DNA of 64,000 nucleotides from Geoalkalibacter halelectricus (GCF_025263685.1 NZ_CP092109.1:3721001-3785000), one strand, 5' to 3'; shown: positions 49,388 through 60,013, counted from the stretch's first letter. Numbers and translations: made by a program. The notes: generated from the sequence alone by a model not told the origin.

Positions 49388-50362
49388 TCATTGCCCCCTT
49401 TTCACGCTGGTGCTGTAGTTGAGCGCGGTGTTGGCCTTGAGCCGCAGGGTGCGCGGCCAGCCGAGCTTTTCCAGGTAGGAAAGATGGTCGAGGCCGTGCA
49501 CCCATTCGGCGGCCCAGGCGTCGAAGCCTTCCTGGGTGCGGGTGCGCTGGTAGAAGTCGCGCAGGAAGTCGCCGTCCACGTCGTAGCGGCCGAACATGCC
49601 TGTCGGGTGGGCGTTCCAGGGACACTCGACGATGTAGTCGACCTCAAAGGAGGCGATGGTGTTGGCGTCGCTGTTGCGCCGCAGGTAATCCTCGGGGACG
49701 ACTTCCTCGGCCACGGCGATGGTGAGGCTTGCGGCGCGCGCCACTTCCGGGTCGGTGTAATGCTGACCCTGCACGCGCACCGTGCCCTCCTCGCCGACCT
49801 GCTGCACGCTGAGCACCGCCACATCGATTTTCGGCGCCGGGCTCAGCACATACTGGCCGCCGCCGAAGAAAGGATCTTCGACAAACTGGTATTTGTGTCG
49901 CGCGATGCGCGGGTTGCCGCCGTCGCGCAGCCCGGCGCGGCCGAGCATGTCGTACTCGGGGTTATGGATGTCGGTGCCCAGGGATGATTGGCTCACCGCG
50001 AAAGGCATTCCGGCCGCGGCCGCCGCCATGCGGAAGGTCATTTCGGCGTGGCTGTAGTCCTCGACGATGATGTCCTTGGCCGCGACCCGACGCGAGACAT
50101 TGGCGCCGTACTTGCCGTAGAGCTCGTGCCCTACCCAGCAGGATTCCCAGATGGCAACGCAGCCCGCGCCCACCAGGAATTCGGTCTGCGGGCCGCCGTT
50201 GACCTCGATGAGGTGCAGGTCACGGGCCCGGCGGCGGATCAGTTCATAGACCAGCGCCATGGGGCGACGCCAGATGGTGAACCCGGAAAATGTCAGGCTG
50301 CTGCCGTCGGGGATCAGGGCGGCGGCTTCCTGCAGGCTGATGCGCTTGTTGACTTTGGACAT
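49388..50362 (-). CDS. CoA-transferase subunit A (GctA/CatI-like)
   Basis: ATG 50362 (MSKVNKRISLQEAAALIPDG) gives 324 residues. GSSLTFSGFTIWRRPMALVY is the alpha-subunit CoA-binding segment; the block GHELYGKYGANVSRRVAAKD is followed by VEDYSHAEM, and QVGEEGTVRVQGQHYTDPEV lies later. Pairs with 48565-49386. The separate scoAB pair shows that this region carries two CoA-transferases of different families. Confidence 0.88.
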   Translation of the reverse strand: MSKVNKRISLQEAAALIPDGSSLTFSGFTIWRRPMALVYELIRRRARDLHLIEVNGGPQTEFLVGAGCVAIWESCWVGHELYGKYGANVSRRVAAKDIIVEDYSHAEMTFRMAAAAAGMPFAVSQSSLGTDIHNPEYDMLGRAGLRDGGNPRIARHKYQFVEDPFFGGGQYVLSPAPKIDVAVLSVQQVGEEGTVRVQGQHYTDPEVARAASLTIAVAEEVVPEDYLRRNSDANTIASFEVDYIVECPWNAHPTGMFGRYDVDGDFLRDFYQRTRTQEGFDAWAAEWVHGLDHLSYLEKLGWPRTLRLKANTALNYSTSVKRGQ

Positions 50363-50531
50363 GGATAGGCTCCTGTGCTCATGCTTGGGAACGATCAACT
50401 GTTTCACTCAGGGGCGCGCGGCCTTCATGGAGAAGGTGTCCGGCGCCCGGATGGCGCGGGCCAAGCCCCAGGGATGGGTTCATGCGGCCTTCGCCATGAA
50501 GGCCGTGTGCCCCTGACGCACCGGCGACATG

Positions 50532-51680
50532 TCAACCGCGCGTCACCGCCGTGCCGATGACCAGGCGCTGCACCTCGCTGGTACCCTCGTAGATTTCGGT
50601 GATCTTGGCGTCGCGCATCATGCGCTCCACGGGATACTCACGGGTGTAGCCGTAGCCGCCGAACACCTGCACCGCCTTGGTGGTCACCGCCATGGCGGTT
50701 TCCGAGGCCAGCAACTTGGCCATAGCCGACTCCTTGGAAAAAGGCACACCGGCGCTCGCCTTGTAGGCGGCCTGATAGACCACCAGGCGCGCCGCCTCGA
50801 TTTGGGTGGCCATGTCGGCGAGCATGAACTGCACACCCTGGAAGTTGGCGATCGGCTGATCGAACTGCTTGCGCTCGCGCGCATAGTTGATCGCCGCATC
50901 GAAAGCGCCCTGGGCGATGCCCAGCGCCTGGGAGGCGATGCCGATGCGCCCGCCGTCGAGGGTCTGCATGGCGACCTTGAAGCCCTTGCCTTCCTCGCCC
51001 AGCAAGTTGTCCAGGGGAATGCGACAGTTGTCGAAGATCAACTCCATGGTCGGCGAGGAGCGGATACCCATCTTCGATTCCTTCTTGCCGAAGGAAAAGC
51101 CGGGCGTGCCCTTCTCGACGATGAAAGCGCTGATGCCGTGATGCTTCTGCGCGCTTTTGTCGGTGCGGGCAAAGACCACGTAGGTTTCCGCATCGCCGCC
51201 GTTGGTGATAAAGATCTTGCTGCCGTTGAGCACCCAGGCGTCGCCGTCGCGCACCGCCGTGGTGCGGGTGCCGCCGGCGTCGGAACCGGCGCCGGTTTCG
51301 GTGAGCCCGAAGGCGCCGAGCTTGCTGCCCTCGGCCAGGGGCCGAAGAAATTTCTGTTTCTGCTCCTCGGTGCCGAACTTGTAGATGGGATTGGCCCCCA
51401 GGGATACATGGGCCGAGAGGGTCACGCCGGTGGAGGCGCACACCCGCGAGAGTTCCTCGACGACGATGGCGTAGCTCAGGTAATCGGCCCCCGCCCCGCC
51501 GTATTCCTCGGGGAACACCACCCCCGCCAGGCCCAGCTCGGCCAGCCGGTCGAACATCAGGGCGCGATCGAAGCATTCCCGCTCGTCGCGCTCGGCGGCA
51601 CTAGGCGCCAGTTCCGCCTCGGCGAACTCGCGCACCATGTCGCGCATCATCTTGTGCTCATCGCTCAACTCGAAAATCAT
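50532..51680 (-). CDS. Acyl-CoA dehydrogenase
   Basis: FAD enzyme introducing the 2,3-double bond; electrons go to EtfAB. 382 residues, standard length. Signature [20 protein letters not shown], catalytic Glu within [17 protein letters not shown], and [20 protein letters not shown]. The length and YEGTSE motif fit short-chain (butyryl-CoA-type) enzymes. Follows a second acyl-CoA dehydrogenase by 13 bases. Confidence 0.94.
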   Translation of the reverse strand: MIFELSDEHKMMRDMVREFAEAELAPSAAERDERECFDRALMFDRLAELGLAGVVFPEEYGGAGADYLSYAIVVEELSRVCASTGVTLSAHVSLGANPIYKFGTEEQKQKFLRPLAEGSKLGAFGLTETGAGSDAGGTRTTAVRDGDAWVLNGSKIFITNGGDAETYVVFARTDKSAQKHHGISAFIVEKGTPGFSFGKKESKMGIRSSPTMELIFDNCRIPLDNLLGEEGKGFKVAMQTLDGGRIGIASQALGIAQGAFDAAINYARERKQFDQPIANFQGVQFMLADMATQIEAARLVVYQAAYKASAGVPFSKESAMAKLLASETAMAVTTKAVQVFGGYGYTREYPVERMMRDAKITEIYEGTSEVQRLVIGTAVTRG

Positions 51681-51693
51681 GGTGTCTGCCTCC

Positions 51694-52851
51694 CTAGGAA
51701 AAACTCTTGAGGATCTCGCGCGACACGATCAGCCGCTGGATCTCGCTGGTGCCCTCGTAGATGGTGGTGATGCGCGCGTCGCGGGCGTAGCGCTCGACGG
51801 GATAGTCGCGTGTGTAGCCGTAGCCGCCGAGAATCTGCACCGCTTCGTAGCAGGCACGATTCGCCGCCTCGGTGGCGTAGAGCTTGGCCATGGAAGCCTC
51901 CTTGGCGAAGGGCCGCCCCTGCTCCTTCTGGAAGGCGGCGTTCATCAGCAGCAGACGCGCCGCTTCCAGCTCGGTGTAGGCATCGGCCAGCTTCCACTGG
52001 ATGGCCTGGAATTGACCGATTTTCTGCCCGAACTGGCTACGGTCCAGGGCGTGACGGGTGGCGTGCTCCATGGCCGCAAGGCCAATGCCCAGGCCCAGGG
52101 AGCCGATGCCGATGCGCCCGCCGCCCAGTTCCGAGACGGCGATGCGAAAGCCGTCGTTAAGCTTGCCCAGCAGCGCGCTTGCCGGCACGCGGCAGTCCTG
52201 AAGCAGCACTTCGTTGGTGGACGAGGCGTGCTGGCCCATCTTCTGCTCGGCCTTGCCGACGATCAGCCCTGGCGTGCCGCCTTCGACGAGAAAACAGCTG
52301 ATGCCCTTGCCCTTGGGCGCCGCCTTGTCCGTCACCGCCCAGACCACGAACACCCCGGCGAAGGGCGCGCTGGTGATAAAGATTTTCGCCCCGTTGAGCA
52401 CCCAGTCGTCGCCGTCGCGCACCGCCGTGGTGGTCATGCCCGCCGGGTCGGAACCGGCGCCGGTCTCGGTGAGGGCAAAAGCGCCCGCCGGGTATTCCCC
52501 GGAACAGATTTTGGGGATGTAGCGACGCTTCTGCTCGTCGCTGCCCATGGACTGGATGACCTCGCAGACCATGTTGTTGACCGACACCGTCACGGCGGTG
52601 GCCGCGCAGGCGCGGGCAATCTCGGTCAAGGCGACGCTGAAGGCCACCACCCCCGCCTCGGCTCCGCCGTACTCTTCCCTGATGTTGAGGCCCATGAAGC
52701 CCAACTCGGCGAGCTTTTGCAGATTATCGAAAAACACCTGGCGGTCGCCGCCGCGATCCAACTCGCCCGCCACCGGCGCCAGTTCGCTCAGGGCGAATTC
52801 CCGGGCGGTCTGCTGGATGAGCCGCTGCTCTTCGTTAAGATCCAGATTCAT
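51694..52851 (-). CDS. Acyl-CoA dehydrogenase
   Basis: ATG 52851 ([20 protein letters not shown]) with GGAGG upstream gives 385 residues. [40 protein letters not shown] and [20 protein letters not shown] are the family signatures. It differs enough from the 50532 enzyme to suggest another acyl chain (for example branched versus straight). Confidence 0.94.
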   Translation of the reverse strand: MNLDLNEEQRLIQQTAREFALSELAPVAGELDRGGDRQVFFDNLQKLAELGFMGLNIREEYGGAEAGVVAFSVALTEIARACAATAVTVSVNNMVCEVIQSMGSDEQKRRYIPKICSGEYPAGAFALTETGAGSDPAGMTTTAVRDGDDWVLNGAKIFITSAPFAGVFVVWAVTDKAAPKGKGISCFLVEGGTPGLIVGKAEQKMGQHASSTNEVLLQDCRVPASALLGKLNDGFRIAVSELGGGRIGIGSLGLGIGLAAMEHATRHALDRSQFGQKIGQFQAIQWKLADAYTELEAARLLLMNAAFQKEQGRPFAKEASMAKLYATEAANRACYEAVQILGGYGYTRDYPVERYARDARITTIYEGTSEIQRLIVSREILKSFS

Positions 52852-52868
52852 GCGTTCCTCCCGCTCCT

Positions 52869-53651
52869 TCAGCGTCCCCGGAAATGGGCCGCGCGTTTTT
52901 CGAGAAAGGCGGCCATGCCTTCCTTCTGATCGGCGGACGCGAAGCACAGGCCGAAGAGTTCCGCCTCGTAGCGCGCGGCGCGGTCCTGATCCATTTCCAG
53001 GCCGTTGTCGATGGCTTCCTTGCCCAAGCGCACCGCTACCTGCCCCTTGGACGCGATTTTTTTCGCCATCTTCACTGCGCTCTCCAGCAGTTCCCCAGGC
53101 GGCAGCACCTGGTTGACCAGGCCGATGCGATGCGCCTCTCGGGCGTCGATCATCTCCCCGGTCAGGATCAACTCCTTGGCCCGCCCCTTGCCCACCAGCC
53201 GCGCCAGGCGCAGGGTGCCGCCGAAGCCGGGAATTACGCCGAGGTTGACTTCCGGCTGGCCGAAGCGGGCATTCTCGCCGGCGAGCCGGATGTCGCAGGC
53301 CATGGCCAGCTCGCAGCCGCCGCCCAGGGCAAAGCCGTTGACCGCGGCGATAACCGGCTGGGGCAGGTTTTCGATGAGGTTGAACACCGCGTGGCCGAGG
53401 CGGGCAAATTCACGGGCCGCCAGGGCATCGAAGGCCTGCATGGCGGCGATGTCGGCGCCGGCGACAAAGGCCTTCTCCCCCGCACCGGTGAGGATCACAA
53501 CCTTGATTTCCTGGTTGTCCTGGATACCGGCGAAGCAACACTGCAATTCCTTGAGCGTCGCCTCATTGAGGGCGTTGAGGGCCTTGGGACGATTGACGGT
53601 GAGGGTGGCGACGCCCTCGCTTGCTTCAAACAGCAGGCTTCTGAACTCCAT
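52869..53651 (-). CDS. crt: Enoyl-CoA hydratase (crotonase)
   Basis: Hydrates crotonyl-CoA to 3-hydroxybutyryl-CoA. ATG 53651 ([20 protein letters not shown]), 260 residues. [40 protein letters not shown] (first catalytic Glu) and [20 protein letters not shown] (second Glu) are complete. It lies directly before the dehydrogenases in one transcript. Confidence 0.95.
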   Translation of the reverse strand: MEFRSLLFEASEGVATLTVNRPKALNALNEATLKELQCCFAGIQDNQEIKVVILTGAGEKAFVAGADIAAMQAFDALAAREFARLGHAVFNLIENLPQPVIAAVNGFALGGGCELAMACDIRLAGENARFGQPEVNLGVIPGFGGTLRLARLVGKGRAKELILTGEMIDAREAHRIGLVNQVLPPGELLESAVKMAKKIASKGQVAVRLGKEAIDNGLEMDQDRAARYEAELFGLCFASADQKEGMAAFLEKRAAHFRGR

Positions 53652-53712
53652 GTGGTTGACTCCCTGACTGGAAAGCCTCCTCCCCCCTTTGACAAAGTGG
53701 GGCACGGGGGGG

Positions 53713-54564
53713 TTAGGCGTATTCGTAAAAACCCTTGCCGCTTTTCTTGCCCAGCCATCCGGCCTTGACCATCTTGCGCAGCAGCGGGCAGGGGCGGTAT
53801 TTGCTGTCGCCCAAGCCTTCATGGAGGATTTCCATGATGGACAGGCAGGTGTCGAGACCGATGAAATCCGCCAGGGTCAGGGGTCCCATGGGATGGTTCA
53901 TGCCGAGCTTCATCACTGCATCGACGGCCTCGGGCATGGCCACCCCTTCGTAGACGCAGTAGATGGCCTCGTTGATCATGGGCAGCAGCACCCGGTTGGA
54001 AACAAAGCCGGGAAAGTCGTTGACCTCGACGGGCGTTTTGCCCAGGGCGCGGGCCAGCTCGTCGACGCAGGCATAGACCGCGTCGCTGGTGGCGATGCCG
54101 CGAATGACTTCCACCAGGGGCATGACCGGCACCGGATTCATGAAGTGCATGCCGATGACCTGGGCCGGGCGGCTGGTGACGGCGGCGATCTCGGTAATGG
54201 GCAAAGAGCTGGTGTTGGTGGCGAGAATCACCTCGGGACGCGCCACGCGGTCGAGGGTCTGGAAAATGCGCGTCTTGATGTCGAGATTTTCCGTGGCCGC
54301 CTCGACGATGAAATCCGCCGCAGCGGCATCCTCCAGGGAGGTCGAGGGGCGGATGCGGGCCAGTACCGCCTCGCGCTCCTCGGCGCTCATCTTGCCCTTG
54401 GCGACGTTGCGCTCAAGAATCTTGCCGATGCCCGCCAAACCCTTATTTGCGGCTTCCGCCGAGATATCGTTGAGCAGCACCTGCATTCCAGCCTGCGCCG
54501 CCACCTGGGCGATACCCGCGCCCATCTGCCCGGCGCCGATCACCATGAACGTCTTTATTGCCAT
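53713..54564 (-). CDS. hbd: 3-hydroxybutyryl-CoA dehydrogenase
   Basis: NAD-dependent oxidation to acetoacetyl-CoA. 283 residues, the usual length. Rossmann motif [16 protein letters not shown] (8-23), catalytic His in [20 protein letters not shown], and the C-terminal [15 protein letters not shown]. No frameshift or truncation. Confidence 0.96.
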   Translation of the reverse strand: MAIKTFMVIGAGQMGAGIAQVAAQAGMQVLLNDISAEAANKGLAGIGKILERNVAKGKMSAEEREAVLARIRPSTSLEDAAAADFIVEAATENLDIKTRIFQTLDRVARPEVILATNTSSLPITEIAAVTSRPAQVIGMHFMNPVPVMPLVEVIRGIATSDAVYACVDELARALGKTPVEVNDFPGFVSNRVLLPMINEAIYCVYEGVAMPEAVDAVMKLGMNHPMGPLTLADFIGLDTCLSIMEILHEGLGDSKYRPCPLLRKMVKAGWLGKKSGKGFYEYA

Positions 54565-54578
54565 GAATAAAGTCTCCT

Positions 54579-54627
54579 TTTTGTCCGACTTGTCCGACTT
54601 GTCCGACTTGTCGGACGGGTCGGACAG
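54579..54627. repeat. Tandem GTCCGACTT repeats ending in an inverted partner
   Basis: GTCCGACTT three times, then GTCGGACGG and GTCGGACAG, between hbd and the thiolase gene. The forward and reverse units can pair (GTCCGAC with GTCGGAC) to form a hairpin in the polycistronic RNA. Possibly a processing or stabilising element. Confidence 0.6.
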
Positions 54628-54630
54628 ACA

Positions 54631-55806
54631 TTAAATTCTCTCGAAAATCGCCGCCACCGCCTCGCCGCCACCGATGCACAATGTCGCCAGGCCGTAGCGC
54701 GCCTGGCGCCGCTGCAGCTCGGCGACCAGGGTCGCCACCAGTCGGGCACCGCTGGCGCCCACGGGATGACCGATGGCCACCGCGCCGCCGTTGACGTTGA
54801 CCCGCTCGCGATCGAGGTCGAGTTCCTTGATGGCGATCAGTGCCACCGCCGCGAAGGCCTCGTTGATTTCCCACAGGTCGATATCCGCGGGCTTGAGACC
54901 GGCCTTGGCGCAGGCCCGCTCAATGGCGCCGACGGGCGCGTCGGGAAACTGGTCGGGATGCAGGCTGTTGGTGGCGTAGGCGACCAACCGGGCTTTGGGC
55001 TTGAGCCCCAGACTGCGCACCGCCTCTTCTCCGGCGAGCAGGGCGAAGGCGGCTCCATCATTGATGGTCGAGGCATTGCCCGCTGTGATGCTACCGTCCT
55101 TGGCGAACACCGGCCGCAGGGCGCCGAGCTTGGCGATATCTCCGCGCCCCGGCTCCTCATCCGTGTCGACCACCACATTGCCCTTGCGCGTGGGCTTGGT
55201 GACGGGCACCGTTTCAGCTTTGAACAAGCCTTCGGCGAGCGCCTTCTGAGCCCGCGTGTAAGACTCGGCGGCATAGGCGTCTTGCTCTTCGCGGCTCAGA
55301 CCGTGGGCGGCGATGCGCGCCTCGGCCACCTCGCCCATGTGCCGCCCGCTGTAGGGATCGGTGAGGGCGTCGTGAATCATCAGATCGACCGCCTGTCCTG
55401 TACCCATGCGCAGGCCGAAGCGCGCCGCCGGCAGGGTGTAGGGCGCCAGGGACATGCTTTCCATGCCGCCGGCCACCACCACTGATGGCTCGCCGAGCCG
55501 AATGGCGTCGGCGCCGAGCATCATCGCCTTCAGTCCGCTGCCGCAGACCTTGTTGATGGTCAGGGCCGGAATGCCGTCGGGCAAACCGGCAAAACGCATA
55601 GCCTGACGCGCCGGAGCCTGACCGGCGCCACCGGAGAGCACCTGGCCGGCGATCACCTGATCGACCTTTTCGACCGCCACGCCCGAACTTTCAAGCAGCG
55701 CCGCCATGACCGGAGCGGCCAAGCGGGGCGCGGGAACATCAGACAGAGTCCCGCCGAAACTGCCGAAGGGGGTACGCAAGGCTTCCACGACATAAACGTT
55801 TTGCAT
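54631..55806 (-). CDS. thlA: Acetyl-CoA acetyltransferase (thiolase)
   Basis: Cleaves acetoacetyl-CoA to two acetyl-CoA. 391 residues. Nucleophile Cys88 in TINKVCGSGLKAMMLGADAI, His in GGAVAIGHPVGASGARLVAT, and the second Cys in LATLCIGGGEAVAAIFE. All catalytic residues are present. Next gene upstream is etfA after a 75-base gap. Confidence 0.96.
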   Translation of the reverse strand: MQNVYVVEALRTPFGSFGGTLSDVPAPRLAAPVMAALLESSGVAVEKVDQVIAGQVLSGGAGQAPARQAMRFAGLPDGIPALTINKVCGSGLKAMMLGADAIRLGEPSVVVAGGMESMSLAPYTLPAARFGLRMGTGQAVDLMIHDALTDPYSGRHMGEVAEARIAAHGLSREEQDAYAAESYTRAQKALAEGLFKAETVPVTKPTRKGNVVVDTDEEPGRGDIAKLGALRPVFAKDGSITAGNASTINDGAAFALLAGEEAVRSLGLKPKARLVAYATNSLHPDQFPDAPVGAIERACAKAGLKPADIDLWEINEAFAAVALIAIKELDLDRERVNVNGGAVAIGHPVGASGARLVATLVAELQRRQARYGLATLCIGGGEAVAAIFERI

Positions 55807-55881
55807 TCAATTTTCTCCTTAATAGGTTTCTTATTTTTCGAAATGGTTGGGAATTGATCCTTTGGTAAAGGAAAACCCGAA

Positions 55882-56820
55882 TCAACCGGCCGCCCTGGAC
55901 GCCTCGCCTTCCTGCAAAGCGGAAATCAAAGCCGGGGCGAGTTGCAGCACGTCGGCCACCACCAGCACGTCAGCCACCTCACCGATGGGCGCGCCCTTAT
56001 CCTTGTTGATGGCCACCACAAAGCCGGACTTTTTCATCCCCGAGATGTGCTGAATGGCTCCGGAGACGCCGCAGGCGACATACACTTTGGGTGACACGAC
56101 CTGACCGGTGCTGCCTACCTGGCGGCTGTGATCCACCCAACCGGCATCGACCACCGGGCGACTGGCACCCATTTCCCCGCCTAAAGCATTGGCAAGGGAC
56201 TCGATGAGGGCGACATTCTCCGGTTTACCTATGCCGCGACCAGCGGTGACGATAATTTCTGCCCGACTCAGGTCGACTCCGCCCTTCTCGGCGGCTTCAT
56301 AACCGACAAAGGACATCCCCTCCTCGACCGTGCCTGCGACTTTCTCCACCTGGGGGTTGCCGGTCGGTTCGCCGGACAGGTTAAAGGCCCCCGACTGCAA
56401 GGTGACCACCGCCACCTTGCTCTTGGGCCTGACCTGGCGGCGCAGCTTGGCGTTGCAGGCCGGGAGAACAAAAGCGCCGTCGGCATAGTCGACCACCTCG
56501 GATACCTGCGCCGCCTTCAGCGCCAGCGCCAGACGCGGCGCTAGATCCCAACCGTAGGACGAATGGCACAGCACAACCAGATCGGGATTCTCCTGGGACA
56601 CGACCTCCTGAAGCAGCTTCACATGCAGCGCCGGATTGTATTCGCCACATTGCGCCGCATCGGCCAGGTAGACCTTACCGTCAAACCGAGGCGGATCCGC
56701 TTCGCTGCCTGCGGCGAACAACACCGCCTCGGCCCCGAGTTTTTGCGCAAAGGCGATCGTTTCATACGTTCCATCAAGCAATTTTCCTTGCCGATATTCA
56801 CCAACGAGCAGGGCTTTCAT
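55882..56820 (-). CDS. etfA: Electron transfer flavoprotein, alpha subunit
   Basis: Carries FAD and accepts electrons from the acyl-CoA dehydrogenases. 312 residues. C-terminal FAD-binding block RPVVDAGWVDHSRQVGSTGQ then KVYVACGVSGAIQHISGMKK and VAINKDKGAPIGEVADVLVV. Partner EtfB lies ten bases upstream. Confidence 0.96.
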   Translation of the reverse strand: MKALLVGEYRQGKLLDGTYETIAFAQKLGAEAVLFAAGSEADPPRFDGKVYLADAAQCGEYNPALHVKLLQEVVSQENPDLVVLCHSSYGWDLAPRLALALKAAQVSEVVDYADGAFVLPACNAKLRRQVRPKSKVAVVTLQSGAFNLSGEPTGNPQVEKVAGTVEEGMSFVGYEAAEKGGVDLSRAEIIVTAGRGIGKPENVALIESLANALGGEMGASRPVVDAGWVDHSRQVGSTGQVVSPKVYVACGVSGAIQHISGMKKSGFVVAINKDKGAPIGEVADVLVVADVLQLAPALISALQEGEASRAAG

Positions 56821-56830
56821 GGCGTACCTC

Positions 56831-57604
56831 CTATTTGAAAACCGTGGTTTTTTCCTTGAGAATTCCGATCAGGCGCCCGGCAAGATCCGCCGGTTCACCC
56901 TCCAAAACCAAACCGCCGGTGCGTTTCTCGGGAAAGGACATTTTCTCGGTGACCGCCAGGGCATCTCCCTGGTACAGATCCCCAGCCGCGCGGGTAGCGA
57001 TCTCCTTTTTCTTCGCTTTCATAATGTTCGGCAGGGTGGGATAGCGCGGAGTGTTGAGCCCCAACTGGCAGGTGAACAGGGCCGGGAGGTCGGTCTTGAC
57101 CACCGCCTTGAGCCCACCTTCAAGTTCGCGTTTGACCTTCACTCCGCCGTTGTCGCGCTCGAAGGCAACGATGGTGCTCACCGAGGGGATGCCGAGCATC
57201 TCGGCCACCAGCACCCCGACCTGGGCGGAGCCGCGATCCTGGGACTGCATGCCGGTGAAAATGATGTCGAAATTCTCATTGCGGGCGTAGGCGGCGATGA
57301 TGGCGGCGATTTCAAAGGGATCGCGTTCGTGGCTCTGCTCGTCGGGCACATGCACGCCGCGATCAGCGCCCATGGCCAGGGCCTTCTTCATCGCCTCCTT
57401 GACCCGCTCGGGGCCGATGGAAAACACCACCAGTTCGCCGGTGCCGACCTGCTCCTTAAGCTGCACCGCCTGCTCGACGGCGTATTCGTCGTACTCGTTC
57501 ATACGCCAGGCCAGCGCCGCGGTGTCGTACCAGTTACCGGCGCCGTTGATCTTGAAGCGCGACTCCATGTCGGGAACCTGCTTGATGCAGACGAGAATCT
57601 TCAT
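56831..57604 (-). CDS. etfB: Electron transfer flavoprotein, beta subunit
   Basis: 257 residues, starting MKILVCIKQVPDMESRFKIN. The AMP-binding and recognition loop region (ARNENFDIIFTGMQSQDRGS, then AQVGVLVAEMLGIPSVSTIV) is typical of non-bifurcating EtfB. Together with EtfA and the Fe-S oxidoreductase this forms the electron route to the membrane. Confidence 0.96.
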   Translation of the reverse strand: MKILVCIKQVPDMESRFKINGAGNWYDTAALAWRMNEYDEYAVEQAVQLKEQVGTGELVVFSIGPERVKEAMKKALAMGADRGVHVPDEQSHERDPFEIAAIIAAYARNENFDIIFTGMQSQDRGSAQVGVLVAEMLGIPSVSTIVAFERDNGGVKVKRELEGGLKAVVKTDLPALFTCQLGLNTPRYPTLPNIMKAKKKEIATRAAGDLYQGDALAVTEKMSFPEKRTGGLVLEGEPADLAGRLIGILKEKTTVFK

Positions 57605-57697
57605 ACTAACCTCCGCGGTCGTTTATTGATTCGCCTTTTTCATAGGTCCCATCGGTCTCATGCGTCCTATGGCGCATTGGAGCGATGAAAACCATCT
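57605..57697. other. Short intergenic hairpin before etfB
   Basis: ATAGG-TCCCAT and ATGCGTCCTAT (57640-57669) can pair around a CGGTCTC loop between the Fe-S oxidoreductase stop and etfB. No T run. Likely within one transcript; may balance expression. Confidence 0.4.
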
Positions 57698-59683
57698 CTA
57701 CAACCTCTCCACCAGAATCTCCGCCAGATCCTTAGGCGCCAGCCGCCCTTCGAGATCGGCGCCCTTGATGCCGTCCTCGAACATGGTGAGACAGAAAGGA
57801 CAGTTGGACACCAGCAGCGGCGCCCCGGTTTCTACGGCCATGCGCGCCCGCGCCTCGCTGATGCGGGTACCAAGCTTTTCCTCGGCGAGGATGCGCCCGC
57901 CGCCCGCGCCGCAGCAGAAGCTTTCAGCCAGGCTCTTGTCCATCTCGATGACCTGCCCACCGGCAGCCTGAAGAAGCGTGCGCGGTGCGGCGTAGATGTC
58001 GTTGTAGCGCCCCAGGTAGCAGGAATCGTGATAGGTGCAGGACAGCGCCTCCTCGCTCTTCTCCAGGCGCAACGCGCCCTGGGCAACGAGGCCTTCCAGA
58101 AAGCGGGTGTAATGCTCGACCTCGAGATCAAAGCCCAGATCCCGGTAATCCTTGGCCAGGGTGTTGAAGCAGTGCGGACAGGTGGTCACGACCTTTTTCA
58201 CTCCGTAGCCCTTGATGGCCTCGATGTTTTCGCCGGCCAGTCCCTGGTAGAGATATTCGTTGCCCAGCTTGCGCAGGGGCTCGCCACAGCATTTCTCCTC
58301 GCTGCCGAGAATCCCGACGCGGATGCCCGCGGCCTGGCACAGCTTGATGAATGCCGAGGCCACGCGAATGTTGCGTTTGTCGAAGGAGGCGTAGCAGCCC
58401 ACGAAATAGAGCACGTCGACATCGGCGTCCTCGGCAAGGGTCTTGACGCCGAGCGCCTGCGCCCAATCGCCGCGCGCGGCAAAGGGCATGCCCAGGGGAT
58501 TGCCGTTGATCTCGGAGTTTTCAGCGGCGCCCATCACCTCCTCGCCAGGGAACTCGCCCTCCATCAGCACCAGATTGCGCCGCGCATCGACGATCTTGGG
58601 CACATGCTCGATGGCCGCGGGGCAGATCTCCTGGCAGGCGCGGCAGGTGGTACAACTCCACAGCTCATCCTTGCCGAGGGATTCGATTAGCGATCTGTCG
58701 GGGGCGTGGAATGCCGTCTCGCCGATCTGGTTGACGATTTTCATGGGCGAGAGGGGTTTGTCGGTCGCATGTGCCGGACAGCGATCCTGGCAGCGCTTGC
58801 ACTGGGTGCAGGCATCGGCGTCGAACAGATCCTTCCAGGTCAGATCCTGAATACGCGCCGCACCGAAACTCTCGGCGGACTCATCCTCGAGATCCAGTGT
58901 CACCAGCGCCCCCTTGGGGCGATGATCGGCAAACAGGTAATTGGCGCTGGTCGTGAAAATATGGCGGAACTTCGTGAAGGGAATCAGAGCGATAAAGCCC
59001 AGGGCCAAAACCAGGTGCAGCCACCAGACGCCGGTATGCAAGCTGCGCAGAGCGGGCTCTCCCAGGCCTGCCATACCCTTGGCAAAGACCAGGCCCACCG
59101 GCGACCAGGCAGCCAGGGGCGTGCCCAACTCGGTGACCGCCATGCGCGCGCCCTCCAACACGAAGCCGGTCAGCAGGATGGCGAACAGCAAGCCGTGCAT
59201 CAGTGCGTCATCGCGATTGGTTTCCAGGCCCGGGGGACGCACCAGGTAGCGACGCACGAACAGCCCGGCGAGCATCAGAAGGGCAACCAGGCCGGCGAGA
59301 TCGAGAATTAGGGAGAAATACTTGTAGAAGGTCCCTTTGAGAAACTGTACCCCGAACAGGGGATCGGTAAAATCGGCCTGAACGATGATGAGGCAGGTGC
59401 CAACGAACAGCAGGAAGAATCCCCAGAAAAACAGTCCATGGGCCGTGCCCGCCCCAGGCACGCGCAACACTTTGGCTTGAGTCAATACCTGCCTGAGCGC
59501 AGAGCGCACCCGCTGGCCGAGACCGTCGAGGCGATTCACGGCCTGCCCCTGGCGGTAAACCTGAATGCGGCGCCAGAAACCCCAGACCATTATCACCAGG
59601 GCCGCCAAGGTCATAAGGTACATGGGTATCAGAGTGGCGGCTCCCTGACCGATGTTCCAATAGATTTCTCTCGTGAATTCCAT
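57698..59683 (-). CDS. Membrane Fe-S oxidoreductase (Etf:menaquinone oxidoreductase type)
   Basis: Passes electrons from EtfAB to the quinone pool. 661 residues: six membrane helices in an N-terminal NarI-like cytochrome-b-fold part (residues 1-250; LAALVIMVWGFW, LVALLMLAGLFV), two 4Fe-4S clusters (CTQCKRCQDRCP and CTTCRACQEICP), and two CCG domains (FVGCYASFDKRN, EEKCCGEP, CPHCFNTL, then ESFCCGAGGG and NCPFCLTMF). This HdrD/GlpC-like build occurs with etf genes in Desulfuromonadales and syntrophs. First gene of the operon, with a sigma-54 promoter upstream. Confidence 0.92.
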   Translation of the reverse strand: MEFTREIYWNIGQGAATLIPMYLMTLAALVIMVWGFWRRIQVYRQGQAVNRLDGLGQRVRSALRQVLTQAKVLRVPGAGTAHGLFFWGFFLLFVGTCLIIVQADFTDPLFGVQFLKGTFYKYFSLILDLAGLVALLMLAGLFVRRYLVRPPGLETNRDDALMHGLLFAILLTGFVLEGARMAVTELGTPLAAWSPVGLVFAKGMAGLGEPALRSLHTGVWWLHLVLALGFIALIPFTKFRHIFTTSANYLFADHRPKGALVTLDLEDESAESFGAARIQDLTWKDLFDADACTQCKRCQDRCPAHATDKPLSPMKIVNQIGETAFHAPDRSLIESLGKDELWSCTTCRACQEICPAAIEHVPKIVDARRNLVLMEGEFPGEEVMGAAENSEINGNPLGMPFAARGDWAQALGVKTLAEDADVDVLYFVGCYASFDKRNIRVASAFIKLCQAAGIRVGILGSEEKCCGEPLRKLGNEYLYQGLAGENIEAIKGYGVKKVVTTCPHCFNTLAKDYRDLGFDLEVEHYTRFLEGLVAQGALRLEKSEEALSCTYHDSCYLGRYNDIYAAPRTLLQAAGGQVIEMDKSLAESFCCGAGGGRILAEEKLGTRISEARARMAVETGAPLLVSNCPFCLTMFEDGIKGADLEGRLAPKDLAEILVERL

Positions 59684-59758
59684 AGCAGCTCCTCTCAGCC
59701 GGGCTATCGCGCATCCTCAAGGGAACCCTTGTCGCGGCAGCCTCCTTGCCCACCTAGG

Positions 59759-59774
59759 AGCAAGGCCAATGCCA
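59759..59774 (-). promoter_or_regulatory. Sigma-54 promoter of the Fe-S oxidoreductase/etf operon
   Basis: Minus-strand TGGCAT-TGGCC-TTGCT fits TGGCAC-N5-TTGCW (one change), with correct 12-base GG to GC spacing, 76 bases before the start codon of 57698-59683. Confidence 0.8.
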
Positions 59775-59978
59775 AACGCTGTTTGAAAAATTTGTTCTTT
59801 ATTTTTTTCGTTTTATTTCAGGGTTTTAGCGCGAAAAAACTGACGGGGGACAGGCTTTTGTCGGCATTGAGGGGGCGCAGAAGGTGTTAACCTTTGTTGA
59901 CAGAAAGCGAGGATCAGCAGAGAGAAGAGGCGGCAAGAGGAAGGGTGAAGAAAGAGGGGAAAGGGATTTCAGAACAGT

Positions 59979-60013
59979 GTCACCAATTGTGACGCGTATA
60001 CGTTTGTTTACAC
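59979..60013 (-). promoter_or_regulatory. Bipartite activator site upstream of the etf operon
   Basis: Minus strand GTGTAAAC (60013-60006), 12 bases, then GTCACAATTGGTGAC (59993-59979), a near-palindrome with GTCAC/GTGAC arms. It lies 205 bases upstream of the -24 element. A similar pair precedes icmF at 61867-61902. Probable enhancer site for the adjacent sigma-54 activator. Confidence 0.66.

Noticed and set aside
50484-50502. GGCCTTC/GAAGGCC hairpin between gctA and the acyl-CoA dehydrogenase gene as a terminator
   Set aside because: No T run follows on either strand, and the genes keep one direction with a short gap, so read-through is likely.
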